Below are positions 21,830 through 29,609 of a stretch of DNA of 41,333 nucleotides, in pieces. Each line of letters begins with the position of its first letter. Within the stretch, counting starts at the first letter, position 1. Both the position numbers and the translations under genes were made by a program. Below the pieces are notes generated by a model. The model did no database searches. It had not been told where the DNA came from and saw only the letters and a program-made list of their open reading frames with translations. The stretch comes from Sulfuriferula multivorans (GTDB lineage: Bacteria; Pseudomonadota; Gammaproteobacteria; Burkholderiales; Sulfuriferulaceae): assembly GCF_003851125.1 (NCBI RefSeq), contig NZ_BGOW01000009.1:1-41333 (forward strand). The letters are read 5' to 3'.

Positions 21830-23101
21830 ATCAACACAGAATTCATTGCCAGCGGCGGCCTGGAACACCTGCCCGCGTTCGCCATCAGCCTCGCCATCGG
21901 CATGCTGATCGGCCTGGAACGCGAGCGCACGCCCACCGCCAAGGCGGGGCTGCGCACCTTCACCCTGGTGGCGCTGTTCGGCACGCTGGCGGCTTTATTG
22001 TCGGAGCAAACCGGCACTGCATGGGTGCTGGCAGGCGGCCTGCTGGTGGTGGGCGGCATGATGGTGGCAGCCTATGCGCGCGCGCCGGATCTGGGCGACG
22101 ATCCCGGCACCACCACGGTGGCGGCCATCGTACTGTGTTACGGACTGGGCGCGATGGTGTGGTACGGCTACCACCAGCTCGCGGTGATGCTCGCCATCGT
22201 CTCTACCGTGCTGCTCTACTTCAAGGCTGAACTGCACGGCATCACGCGCAGCCTGACACGCCGCGACCTGATTTCATTCCTGCAATTCGCGGTGTTGTCG
22301 CTGGTGATTCTGCCGCTGCTGCCGAACCAGGATTACGGCCCCTACCGTGCACTCAACCCGTATCAAATATGGTGGATGGTGGTGCTGATTTCCGGCGTCA
22401 GCCTGGCCGGCTACGCCGCGCTGCGCATCGCCGGACAGCGCCACGGCGCACCCCTGATGGGGCTGCTCGGCGGGCTGGTGTCGAGCACCGCCACCACGCT
22501 GGTGTTTTCCCGCCACGCGCGCGGCAACGCAGCGCTGATCCCGGCCGCCGTGGTGGTCATTCTGCTCGCCAATCTGATGGTGCTGATACGGCTGGGGGTG
22601 ATCGCTGCGGTGGTGTCGCCACGGCTGCTGCCCGCGCTGCTGCCGGTGCTGGGCGGTGGACTGATTGCGGGTCTGCTGGGCACGGCGCTGTTGTGGCGAG
22701 GCTTGCGCAGCGATGGCGAACTGCCTGATCTGGAGCTCAACAACCCCACCGAAATACGCACCGCGCTGGGCTTCGGCCTGCTCTACGCGGCGGTACTGTT
22801 CGCCGCTGCCTGGCTTTCCGACTACGCCGGTAGCCAGGGCCTGTACGCCGTGGCGCTGGCGTCCGGCCTCACTGATGTGGATCCGATCACCCTGTCCAGC
22901 CTGCGCCTGTTCGGGCTGGGCAAGCTGGCGCAGAATCAGGTGGTGACGGCGGTGACACTGGCCTTCATCGCCAATATGGCATTCAAGTTTGGACTGATAC
23001 TATTCATCGGCGGCAAGCTGCTGGCGCGCAAAACTGCCGTGGGCATGCTTGCCATCGTACTCGGCGTCGCGGCCGGGTGGCTGGTTTTACAGACCGGATA
23101 A
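21830..23101 (+). CDS. MgtC/DUF4010 family integral membrane protein
   Basis: The protein has about ten hydrophobic helices. Its N-terminal MgtC-like signature is FAISLAIGMLIGLERERTP, followed by a DUF4010 region to the C-terminus. The first canonical ATG (21902) would cut through the first helix. The open frame extends back to the base after the recJ stop, giving INTEFIASGGLEHLPAF before the helix, with a GAGGAG binding site ending eight bases before codon 21830. That codon is ATC where ATG is expected, so initiation at ATC is my reading; the alternative is the truncated start at 21902. With the long start the length is 423 residues. MgtC relatives are linked to magnesium stress; DUF4010 function is unknown. 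Confidence 0.8.
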   Translation: MNTEFIASGGLEHLPAFAISLAIGMLIGLERERTPTAKAGLRTFTLVALFGTLAALLSEQTGTAWVLAGGLLVVGGMMVAAYARAPDLGDDPGTTTVAAIVLCYGLGAMVWYGYHQLAVMLAIVSTVLLYFKAELHGITRSLTRRDLISFLQFAVLSLVILPLLPNQDYGPYRALNPYQIWWMVVLISGVSLAGYAALRIAGQRHGAPLMGLLGGLVSSTATTLVFSRHARGNAALIPAAVVVILLANLMVLIRLGVIAAVVSPRLLPALLPVLGGGLIAGLLGTALLWRGLRSDGELPDLELNNPTEIRTALGFGLLYAAVLFAAAWLSDYAGSQGLYAVALASGLTDVDPITLSSLRLFGLGKLAQNQVVTAVTLAFIANMAFKFGLILFIGGKLLARKTAVGMLAIVLGVAAGWLVLQTG

Positions 23102-24900
23102 AACCGGGATCACACGTGGCCGCTCCGCCAACCTATACTTGGTCTTACGTGCTCGGCATCGCCCGCGAGCACAAACGCGCGCTGCTGGTTGCCCATCTGG
23201 TCGCACTGTTTGCGGCTGCCGCCAGTGTGCCGATTCCGCTGTTGCTGCCGCTGTTGGTGGATCAGGTATTGCTGCACAAACCGGGCGCATTGACCCACTT
23301 TATCGATCAGCGTTTTCCCGCTGCCTGGCATGGACCGCTGCTGTATATCGGCGCGGTGCTCGTCGCCACGCTGGTGTTGCGGCTGAGCGCCATGCTGGCA
23401 GGCGTATGGCAGAGCCGCGAGTTCACCCTGATCGCCAAGGACGTGGCCTACCGCCTGCGCCGCCAGATGCTGGCGCGCCTGTCGCGCATCGCCCTGTCCG
23501 AATACGAAACCCTGGGCAGCGGCACGGTGGCGTCGCATTTTGTCACCGACCTGAATGCAGTGGACGATTTCATCGGCGCCACCGTGGCCAAGTTCGTCGT
23601 GGCCGCGCTCTCGCTGCTCGGCATGACGGCGGTGCTGCTGTGGATGCACTGGCAGCTGGCACTGTTCATCCTGCTGCTCAATCCGCTGGTGATCTACTTC
23701 ACCATGGTGCTGGGCAAGAAAGTGAAAGACCTCAAGCGCCGTGAAAACAGCGCCTTCGAGCTGTTCCAGCAATCCCTTACCGAAACCCTGGATGCGATCC
23801 AGCAGATCCGCGCCCTCAACCGCGAGCGCCACTATATTGCCAGGGTGGCCGAACGGGCGCGAGATATCCGCACCCACGCCGCCGCGTTCTCGTGGAAAAG
23901 CGACGCGGCGAGCCGGGCGTCGTTTCTGGTGTTCCTGTTCGGCTTCGATATTTTTCGCGGCGTGAGCATGCTGATGGTGGTGTACTCCAACCTGAGCATC
24001 GGCGAGATGATGGCGGTGTTCGGCTACCTGTGGTTCATGATGGGTCCGGTGCAGGATATCCTCGGCATCCAGTACGCCTGGTTCGGCGCCAGGGCCGCGC
24101 TGACGCGCATCAACCATCTGCTCGCCCTGAAGGACGAGCCGCAGTATCCGCACCTCGCCAACCCATTCGCCGGCCGGCACACGGTCGGCGTGGAAGTGCG
24201 CGACGTACGCTTTCGCTACGCTGAAAACCCGGTACTGAACGGCGTCAGCCTCACCATCCAGGCGGGCGAAAAAGTCGCGCTGGTGGGCGCTTCCGGCGGT
24301 GGCAAATCCACGCTGGTGCAGATCATCCTCGGCCTGTACCAGCCGCAGTCCGGCAGCGTGCTGTTCGATGGCGTACCCACCACTGAAATCGGCCTCGACG
24401 TGGTGCGCGAGAACGTCGCCAGCGTGCTGCAACACCCGGCGCTGTTCAACGACAGCGTGCGCATGAATCTGACCCTGGGCCGCGATATGGATGAAACGGC
24501 GCTGTGGCGCGCGCTGGCCGTAGCGCAACTGGCCGACACCGTGCAGGCCATGCCCGGCGGGCTGGATACCCTCGTCGGTCGCCAGGGCGTGCGCCTGTCC
24601 GGCGGACAACGCCAGCGCCTGGCCATCGCACGCATGATCCTTGCCGACCCCAGGGTGGTGATCCTCGACGAAGCCACCTCCGCACTGGATGCCGCTACCG
24701 AAGCCCGGCTGCACGCGGCGCTGCATGATTTTCTGAAGGATCGCACCACTCTCATCATTGCCCATCGCCTGTCCGCGGTGAAGCAGGCCGACCGCGTTTA
24801 CGTGTTCGACGGCGGCCAGATCATCGAGGAAGGCGCGCACGCCGAGCTGATACGCGGGGGCGGGCTCTACGCCAAACTCTACGGAACACTGCAACACTGA
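23077..24900 (+). CDS. ABC exporter, fused permease and ATP-binding domains
   Basis: The 607-residue half-transporter has an N-terminal six-helix permease (about 35-330) and a nucleotide-binding domain with Walker A GASGGGKST near 405, signature LSGGQRQR near 507, and Walker B VVILDEATSALD near 527, followed by the switch His in IIAHRLS. Such proteins work as dimers exporting lipids, peptides or drugs; the substrate cannot be read from sequence. Both candidate starts are GTG: 23077, which overlaps the previous gene by 25 bases, and 23116, which gives a 594-residue protein. Same strand and overlap suggest co-transcription with the MgtC-like gene. A small imperfect hairpin (GCTAT/ATAGC, about 24908-24922) follows the stop. 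Confidence 0.93.
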   Translation: MAGFTDRIKPGSHVAAPPTYTWSYVLGIAREHKRALLVAHLVALFAAAASVPIPLLLPLLVDQVLLHKPGALTHFIDQRFPAAWHGPLLYIGAVLVATLVLRLSAMLAGVWQSREFTLIAKDVAYRLRRQMLARLSRIALSEYETLGSGTVASHFVTDLNAVDDFIGATVAKFVVAALSLLGMTAVLLWMHWQLALFILLLNPLVIYFTMVLGKKVKDLKRRENSAFELFQQSLTETLDAIQQIRALNRERHYIARVAERARDIRTHAAAFSWKSDAASRASFLVFLFGFDIFRGVSMLMVVYSNLSIGEMMAVFGYLWFMMGPVQDILGIQYAWFGARAALTRINHLLALKDEPQYPHLANPFAGRHTVGVEVRDVRFRYAENPVLNGVSLTIQAGEKVALVGASGGGKSTLVQIILGLYQPQSGSVLFDGVPTTEIGLDVVRENVASVLQHPALFNDSVRMNLTLGRDMDETALWRALAVAQLADTVQAMPGGLDTLVGRQGVRLSGGQRQRLAIARMILADPRVVILDEATSALDAATEARLHAALHDFLKDRTTLIIAHRLSAVKQADRVYVFDGGQIIEEGAHAELIRGGGLYAKLYGTLQH

Positions 24901-24953
24901 CGTCGGCGCTATCGCCGATAGCCGGAATGAAGTATATTTAAATTCAAAGTCTT

Positions 24954-24996
24954 GGAAAAACCCGGAGGGGGGTATTTTCCGCATTTGACGTCCGGG
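24954..24996 (+). promoter_or_regulatory. possible RNA pseudoknot in the leader of the kinase operon
   Basis: GGAAAA (24954-24959) can pair with TTTTCC (24975-24980). CCCGGA (24961-24966), inside that loop, can pair with TCCGGG (24991-24996) beyond it, giving an H-type pseudoknot arrangement. The last strand runs into GGGGAG (24995-25000), the binding site of a short leader frame at 25005, so folding could block translation. I know of no riboswitch class that matches. No computed energy supports it yet. Confidence 0.35.
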
Positions 24997-25004
24997 GGAG
25001 AAAT

Positions 25005-25052
25005 ATGAGAGAAAAACCACGCCACTATCCGCTTCCTCGCGCTGTTCCCTGA
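25005..25052 (+). CDS. possible 15-residue leader peptide upstream of the histidine kinase
   Basis: An ATG at 25005 with an excellent GGGGAG binding site opens a 15-codon frame reading MREKPRHYPLPRAVP and stopping at 25052, 17 bases before the kinase start. The strength of the binding site, better than that of the kinase itself, and the pseudoknot-capable sequence overlapping it suggest a regulatory upstream frame. The peptide has no known relative, and the reading is tentative. Confidence 0.35.
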   Translation: MREKPRHYPLPRAVP

Positions 25053-25069
25053 GTGGACGGCATGACGCG

Positions 25070-26494
25070 ATGATATCCAGACCGCTGCGCATCGCGCTGC
25101 TGTACCTGCTGCTCTCCGCCCTATGGATTTTTGTGTCGTATTACCTCCTGCAGCAACTGTTTGTCGGCTCCCGCCTCGTCGAGCAACTGGAACTCCTGGG
25201 CGGATTGTCTTTCGTTCTGATCACCGCACTAATACTGTTCCTGCTGTTACGCCGCGAGCAGGCTGCGGTCGAACGCGCCAATTGCATCCTGCGCGAGCGC
25301 GAAAGAAATTTCCGCATGCTCACCGAAACCATTGCTACCGCCATCTTCCTATACCGCGGCGGACGCCTGTGTTTCGTCAACCCCAAGGCGATCGCCTACA
25401 GCGGTTATACGCGCGAGGAACTGCTGACCATGGATTTATGGCAACTGGTCTCCCCGGAGTATCAGGAGATGATCCGCGAGCGTTCCTTGTCGCGCCTGCA
25501 CGGCGCCGGCGGTCCAGCCCGCTATGAACTCAAGATCATCACCAAGCATGGGGAGGAGCGCTGGCTGGAGGTCACTGCCGATTCCATTGAATTTGAAGGT
25601 GCGCCGGTTGGACTCGCTACCGCTTATGACATCACCGAGCGCAAACGGGCCGAGCAGGAGATCGGCACCCTCAACGGCGATCTGGAGCGCCGCGTCGCCG
25701 AACGAACCGCGGAACTTGAAAAAGCCAATGCCCAGTTGCAATTTTCACAAGCAAGCATCCGCGAATTAAATGTGGCCCTGCAGCAACGCGCGGAAGAATT
25801 GCAAGCCTCGATGAACGAGATGGAAGCCTTCAGCTACTCGGTTTCGCATGACCTGCGTGCTCCGTTGCGCGCCATCCAGGGATTCACTCAGGCGCTGCAG
25901 GAAGATTACGCAGCGCAACTCGACCCGGCGGGTCAGGATTTCGCGCAGCGCATTGTCGCCGCGGCAGGCCGCATGGACATATTGATCCAGGATTTGCTGG
26001 CGTACAGCCAGTTGAGCCGCAGCGAACTCAGCCCGAAGCCGGTCAGCTTGTCCAGAATCGTCGCCGAGGCCACATCCCAGATGCAAGCCCAGATCACCGA
26101 ACATCACGCCATCATTTCCGTCGTTGAGCCATTGCCGGACGTGCTCGGGCATCGCCCGACCCTGGTACAGGTGATCGCCAACCTGTTATCCAATGCCATC
26201 AAATTCGTCGCACCCGGGGTGACGCCTCAAATCCGGGTATGGGCCGAAGCGCAGGAAAACCGGGTGCGCCTGTGGGTGGAAGACAATGGCATCGGCATCC
26301 CCGCCGAACACGAGGAGCGAATTTTTCGCGTGTTCGAGCGTTTGCACGGCATCGAGTCTTACCCGGGCACCGGCATCGGGCTCGCCATCGTGAAGAAGGG
26401 GATGGAGCGCATGGGCGGTAGCGTGGGCGTGGCATCGCAAAATGGCCAAGGCAGCCGGTTCTGGATAGAGTTGCCGATACAGGAGAAAAAATGA
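25070..26494 (+). CDS. membrane PAS-domain sensor histidine kinase
   Basis: The 474-residue protein has two N-terminal membrane helices (about 5-24 and 43-62), a PAS domain (about 80-190; NFRMLTETIAT, then a C-terminal VTADSIEFEG segment), and a coiled-coil linker (about 195-250). The HisKA box SVSHDLRAPLRAIQGF has His260, and the ATPase domain has N-box NLLSNAIKFV, WVEDNGIGIP and GTGIGLAIVKKGMERMGG. It resembles phytochrome-type kinases that work with single-domain response regulators, and such a regulator follows with a four-base ATGA overlap. The signal is unknown. The leader upstream may carry a regulatory RNA structure. Confidence 0.93.
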   Translation: MISRPLRIALLYLLLSALWIFVSYYLLQQLFVGSRLVEQLELLGGLSFVLITALILFLLLRREQAAVERANCILRERERNFRMLTETIATAIFLYRGGRLCFVNPKAIAYSGYTREELLTMDLWQLVSPEYQEMIRERSLSRLHGAGGPARYELKIITKHGEERWLEVTADSIEFEGAPVGLATAYDITERKRAEQEIGTLNGDLERRVAERTAELEKANAQLQFSQASIRELNVALQQRAEELQASMNEMEAFSYSVSHDLRAPLRAIQGFTQALQEDYAAQLDPAGQDFAQRIVAAAGRMDILIQDLLAYSQLSRSELSPKPVSLSRIVAEATSQMQAQITEHHAIISVVEPLPDVLGHRPTLVQVIANLLSNAIKFVAPGVTPQIRVWAEAQENRVRLWVEDNGIGIPAEHEERIFRVFERLHGIESYPGTGIGLAIVKKGMERMGGSVGVASQNGQGSRFWIELPIQEKK

Positions 26495-26955
26495 TGAATA
26501 TAACGCTGCCTACGCTGTTGCTGGTGGAAGACGATCCCAATGACATCATGCTGTTCCGGCGCGCCAAGGACAAGACGAATCTGGCCAATCCATTGCAGGT
26601 GGTGGAAGACGGCGAAGCGGCAGTCGCTTACCTGTCCGGTCAGGGCCAGTACGCCGACCGCAATCGCTACCCGTTGCCCGCGCTGGTGCTTCTGGACCTG
26701 AAGCTGCCGCGCAAATCCGGTCTCGAAGTGCTGGCATGGCTACGCGAGCAACCCGGCCTGCGCCGCCTGCCGGTCGTGGTGATGACCTCCTCCAAGGAAA
26801 GTACGGATGTGGGGCTTGCCTATGATCTCGGCGCCAATTCCTACCTGGTCAAGCCGGTGGCATTCGACAACCTGCTGGAAATGATCAAGGCGCTCGGGCT
26901 GTACTGGTTCATTCTCAATGAAAAACCGGATATCAATCCGTCCATCGGGGGATGA
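26491..26955 (+). CDS. single-domain response regulator (Rcp1-like)
   Basis: The 154-residue protein consists only of a receiver domain: LVEDDPNDIMLFRRA at the N-terminus with the acidic pair, phospho-acceptor Asp69 in VLLDLKLPRKSG, the Thr/Ser switch in VMTSSKES and the conserved Lys in YLVKPVAF. There is no output domain. Such regulators commonly pair with PAS/phytochrome kinases and act by protein contact. The ATG at 26491 (or the next codon) follows AGGAG and overlaps the kinase stop by four bases. The next gene begins one base after its stop, so the three genes form one signalling operon. Confidence 0.93.
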   Translation: MMNITLPTLLLVEDDPNDIMLFRRAKDKTNLANPLQVVEDGEAAVAYLSGQGQYADRNRYPLPALVLLDLKLPRKSGLEVLAWLREQPGLRRLPVVVMTSSKESTDVGLAYDLGANSYLVKPVAFDNLLEMIKALGLYWFILNEKPDINPSIGG

Positions 26956-26956
26956 T

Positions 26957-29455
26957 ATGGATATGGAAAAATCCCATCCTTTACCGCTGACATGCCTGCT
27001 GGTCGATGACAACCCGGATGATCGCGCACTGGCCACGCGTGCTTTGCAGCTTGAATTTCCCGGCATGCAAGTCGAATTCGTCACCGACATGGGCGAATTC
27101 ATGCGACGCATTGAAGCAGGCAATCTCGACCTGGTGATTACCGATTTTCACTTGCGCTGGACCGACGGATTAAACATTCTACGCCTGGTCAAGGCCGCCC
27201 TGCCGGAATGTCCGGTGGTCATGTTTACCGGCACCGGTAGTGAAGAAATCGCCGTGGAAGCGATGCAGGCAGGCCTGGATGACTATGTGCTCAAAGCCCC
27301 CCGGCACTACGCCCTGCTTCCCACCCGCATACGTTCGATATTGGATCGAGCCGAGCAGCGACAGCTTCTGCATAAAGCAGAAAACGCGTTGCGCGAAAGC
27401 GAATCGCGCCTGCGCGCCATCATCGACACCGAGCCTGAATGCGTCAAAATCATAGGCCCGGATCACCGTTTGCAATTCATGAATGCATCGGGACTGACGA
27501 TGATCGAAGCGGATTCCGGCGAGCAAGTGCTCGGAAAAAAACTGCTGAACATGCTTTTACCCGAGTACCGTCAAGCTTTCAAGAATTTGACCAGCAACGT
27601 GCTGGCAGGTAATAAAGGCTCACTGGAATTCGAAATCATCGGTCTCAAGGGCCATCGCCGCTGGCTGGAAACCCACGCAGTCCCGCTGGTCAGCGAAATC
27701 GATGGCAGCACATCGCTGTTGTCCATCACGCGGGATATTACCGAACGCAAGCTGGCCGAGAGCGGCCGTGCGCAACTGGCCGCCATCATCAATTCCGCCA
27801 TCGATTTTATTGGTGTTTGCGGCCAGGATGGAAAGGTTAGCTTTGTGAACCAGGCCGGGCGCAATATGCTCGGCATCGCCATGGACGAAGACCTCTCCAC
27901 CACCCATATGCAGGCCTATCTGCCGGTGTGGGCGGAGGAAAGAGTGATCGGCCACGGCATCCCGACTGCCATACGCGAAGGCATGTGGTACGGCGAAAGC
28001 GCACTCCTCTGTCGCAATGGGCAGGAAATTCCCGTCTCTGCAGTTATCGTCGCGCACAAACTCCCCGATGGCAGCGTGGATTTTTTCTCCACCATCATGC
28101 GTGACATTTCGGAGCGCAAGCTCCATGAGGCACAGTTGCTGCACCTCGCCACGCACGACAGCCTGACCGGGCTGCCCAACCGCGCACTCTATACCGACCG
28201 CCTGGAAGTGGCGATCCTCGAAGCCCAGCGCCGCGGGCGGCTGGTGGCTGCGATGTATCTCAACCTCGACCGCTTCAAAACCATCAACGACACCCTCGGC
28301 CACGAGATCGGCAATGCGCTGCTGCAGGCAGTCGCCGAGCGTCTCGAGCAAAGAATACGCGACGATGACACCCTGGCCCGTCCGGGAGGGGATGAATTCG
28401 CATTGGTGTTCACCGACATCGAGCAGCTGGATGACGTGAGTGAATTGACGCAAAAAGTCCTGCACAGCTTCAAGGTACCCTTCCACATCAAGGAGCATGA
28501 ATTATTCCTTACCGCCAGCATCGGCATTGCCGTCTATCCGCATGACGACCTCACCCCGGGCGGCCTGTTGAAAAATGCCGCCATCGCCTTGAACCGCAGC
28601 AAGGACATGGGCGGCGACGCTTACCAGTTTTACACCGCGGAGATGAACGCCAAGGCGCTGCAACACCTGATACTGGACAATGCGTTGCACCACGCGCTGG
28701 AGCGCGGGGAATTGCAACTGTACTATCAGCCGCAACTGGATCTCGTCACCGGCCAGGTATGCGGGATGGAGGCGTTGCTACGCTGGCAACACCCGGAACT
28801 GGGCATGATTTCTCCGGCCGAGTTTATCCCCCTCGCCGAAAAAACCGGTTTGATCGTTCCCATCGGCGAGTGGGTATTACGCACCGCCTGCGCCCAGAAC
28901 CAGGCCTGGCAGCTGCCGGGCCGGCCTGCGCTGCCTATCGCGGTCAATCTGTCCGGACGGCAATTCGCCCAGCACAATCTGGCGCAAACCATTACCCGGA
29001 TCCTGGCGCAAACCGGTCTGGCCCCTGACTTGCTGGAACTGGAAATCACCGAAAGCACGCTGATTCAGGACATCCAGACATCCATTAGCATGCTGCATGA
29101 ATTAAATGCCCTGGGCATTGCCATTTCCATCGACGACTTCGGCACCGGCTATTCCTCTTTAAGCTATCTGAAGCGCTTTCCGATTAACGCCATCAAGATC
29201 GACCAGTCGTTCGTGCGCGACATACACACCGACCCCAACGACGCGGCAATCGTCAGTGCCATTATCGCCATGGCGCGCAGTCTCGGCATGAAAACCATCG
29301 CCGAGGGCGTGGAAACCAACGAACAGCTGGTATTCCTGCAGTCGCGTCAGTGCGATCTGATGCAGGGCTATTATTTCAGCCGGCCTGTCCCCGCTGAAGT
29401 GATCACCCAGATGCTGAACGAAGACTGGTGTTTGAGTTTTGTGGTAAATTCCTGA
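26957..29455 (+). CDS. REC-PAS-PAS-GGDEF-EAL cyclic-di-GMP signalling protein
   Basis: The 832-residue protein begins with a receiver domain (acceptor Asp63 in VITDFHLRWTDG). Two PAS domains (about 145-390) precede a diguanylate cyclase domain with intact GGDEF at 477-481, and a phosphodiesterase domain with intact EALLRW from 605 plus DDFGTGYSS and KIDQSFVRDI. Both the cyclase and phosphodiesterase signatures are complete, so it could make and break cyclic di-GMP; which activity dominates cannot be read. The ATG at 26957 is one base after the previous stop and is chosen over an upstream frame that would overlap the response regulator. Phosphorylation by the kinase two genes upstream is likely. 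No membrane helices are seen, so a cytoplasmic location is inferred. Confidence 0.93.
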   Translation: MDMEKSHPLPLTCLLVDDNPDDRALATRALQLEFPGMQVEFVTDMGEFMRRIEAGNLDLVITDFHLRWTDGLNILRLVKAALPECPVVMFTGTGSEEIAVEAMQAGLDDYVLKAPRHYALLPTRIRSILDRAEQRQLLHKAENALRESESRLRAIIDTEPECVKIIGPDHRLQFMNASGLTMIEADSGEQVLGKKLLNMLLPEYRQAFKNLTSNVLAGNKGSLEFEIIGLKGHRRWLETHAVPLVSEIDGSTSLLSITRDITERKLAESGRAQLAAIINSAIDFIGVCGQDGKVSFVNQAGRNMLGIAMDEDLSTTHMQAYLPVWAEERVIGHGIPTAIREGMWYGESALLCRNGQEIPVSAVIVAHKLPDGSVDFFSTIMRDISERKLHEAQLLHLATHDSLTGLPNRALYTDRLEVAILEAQRRGRLVAAMYLNLDRFKTINDTLGHEIGNALLQAVAERLEQRIRDDDTLARPGGDEFALVFTDIEQLDDVSELTQKVLHSFKVPFHIKEHELFLTASIGIAVYPHDDLTPGGLLKNAAIALNRSKDMGGDAYQFYTAEMNAKALQHLILDNALHHALERGELQLYYQPQLDLVTGQVCGMEALLRWQHPELGMISPAEFIPLAEKTGLIVPIGEWVLRTACAQNQAWQLPGRPALPIAVNLSGRQFAQHNLAQTITRILAQTGLAPDLLELEITESTLIQDIQTSISMLHELNALGIAISIDDFGTGYSSLSYLKRFPINAIKIDQSFVRDIHTDPNDAAIVSAIIAMARSLGMKTIAEGVETNEQLVFLQSRQCDLMQGYYFSRPVPAEVITQMLNEDWCLSFVVNS

Positions 29456-29609
29456 GTCCGTGGCTGAACCCGACTTGTGTCGTGCTGCGCAACAGTCATC
29501 CTAACCGGCCGGCCTACCTGTCATTCCGTCTTTGGCGTTGCATGTGGATATTGCACCCGCTGAAAAACCAGATAATCACACTCAACGTAAACTCCAGATT
29601 GCGAACATC

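Noticed and set aside
23110-25092. 660-codon minus-strand open frame antisense to the ABC exporter
   Set aside because: His/Gln/Ala-rich translation with no family features, opposite a protein with complete Walker and signature motifs.
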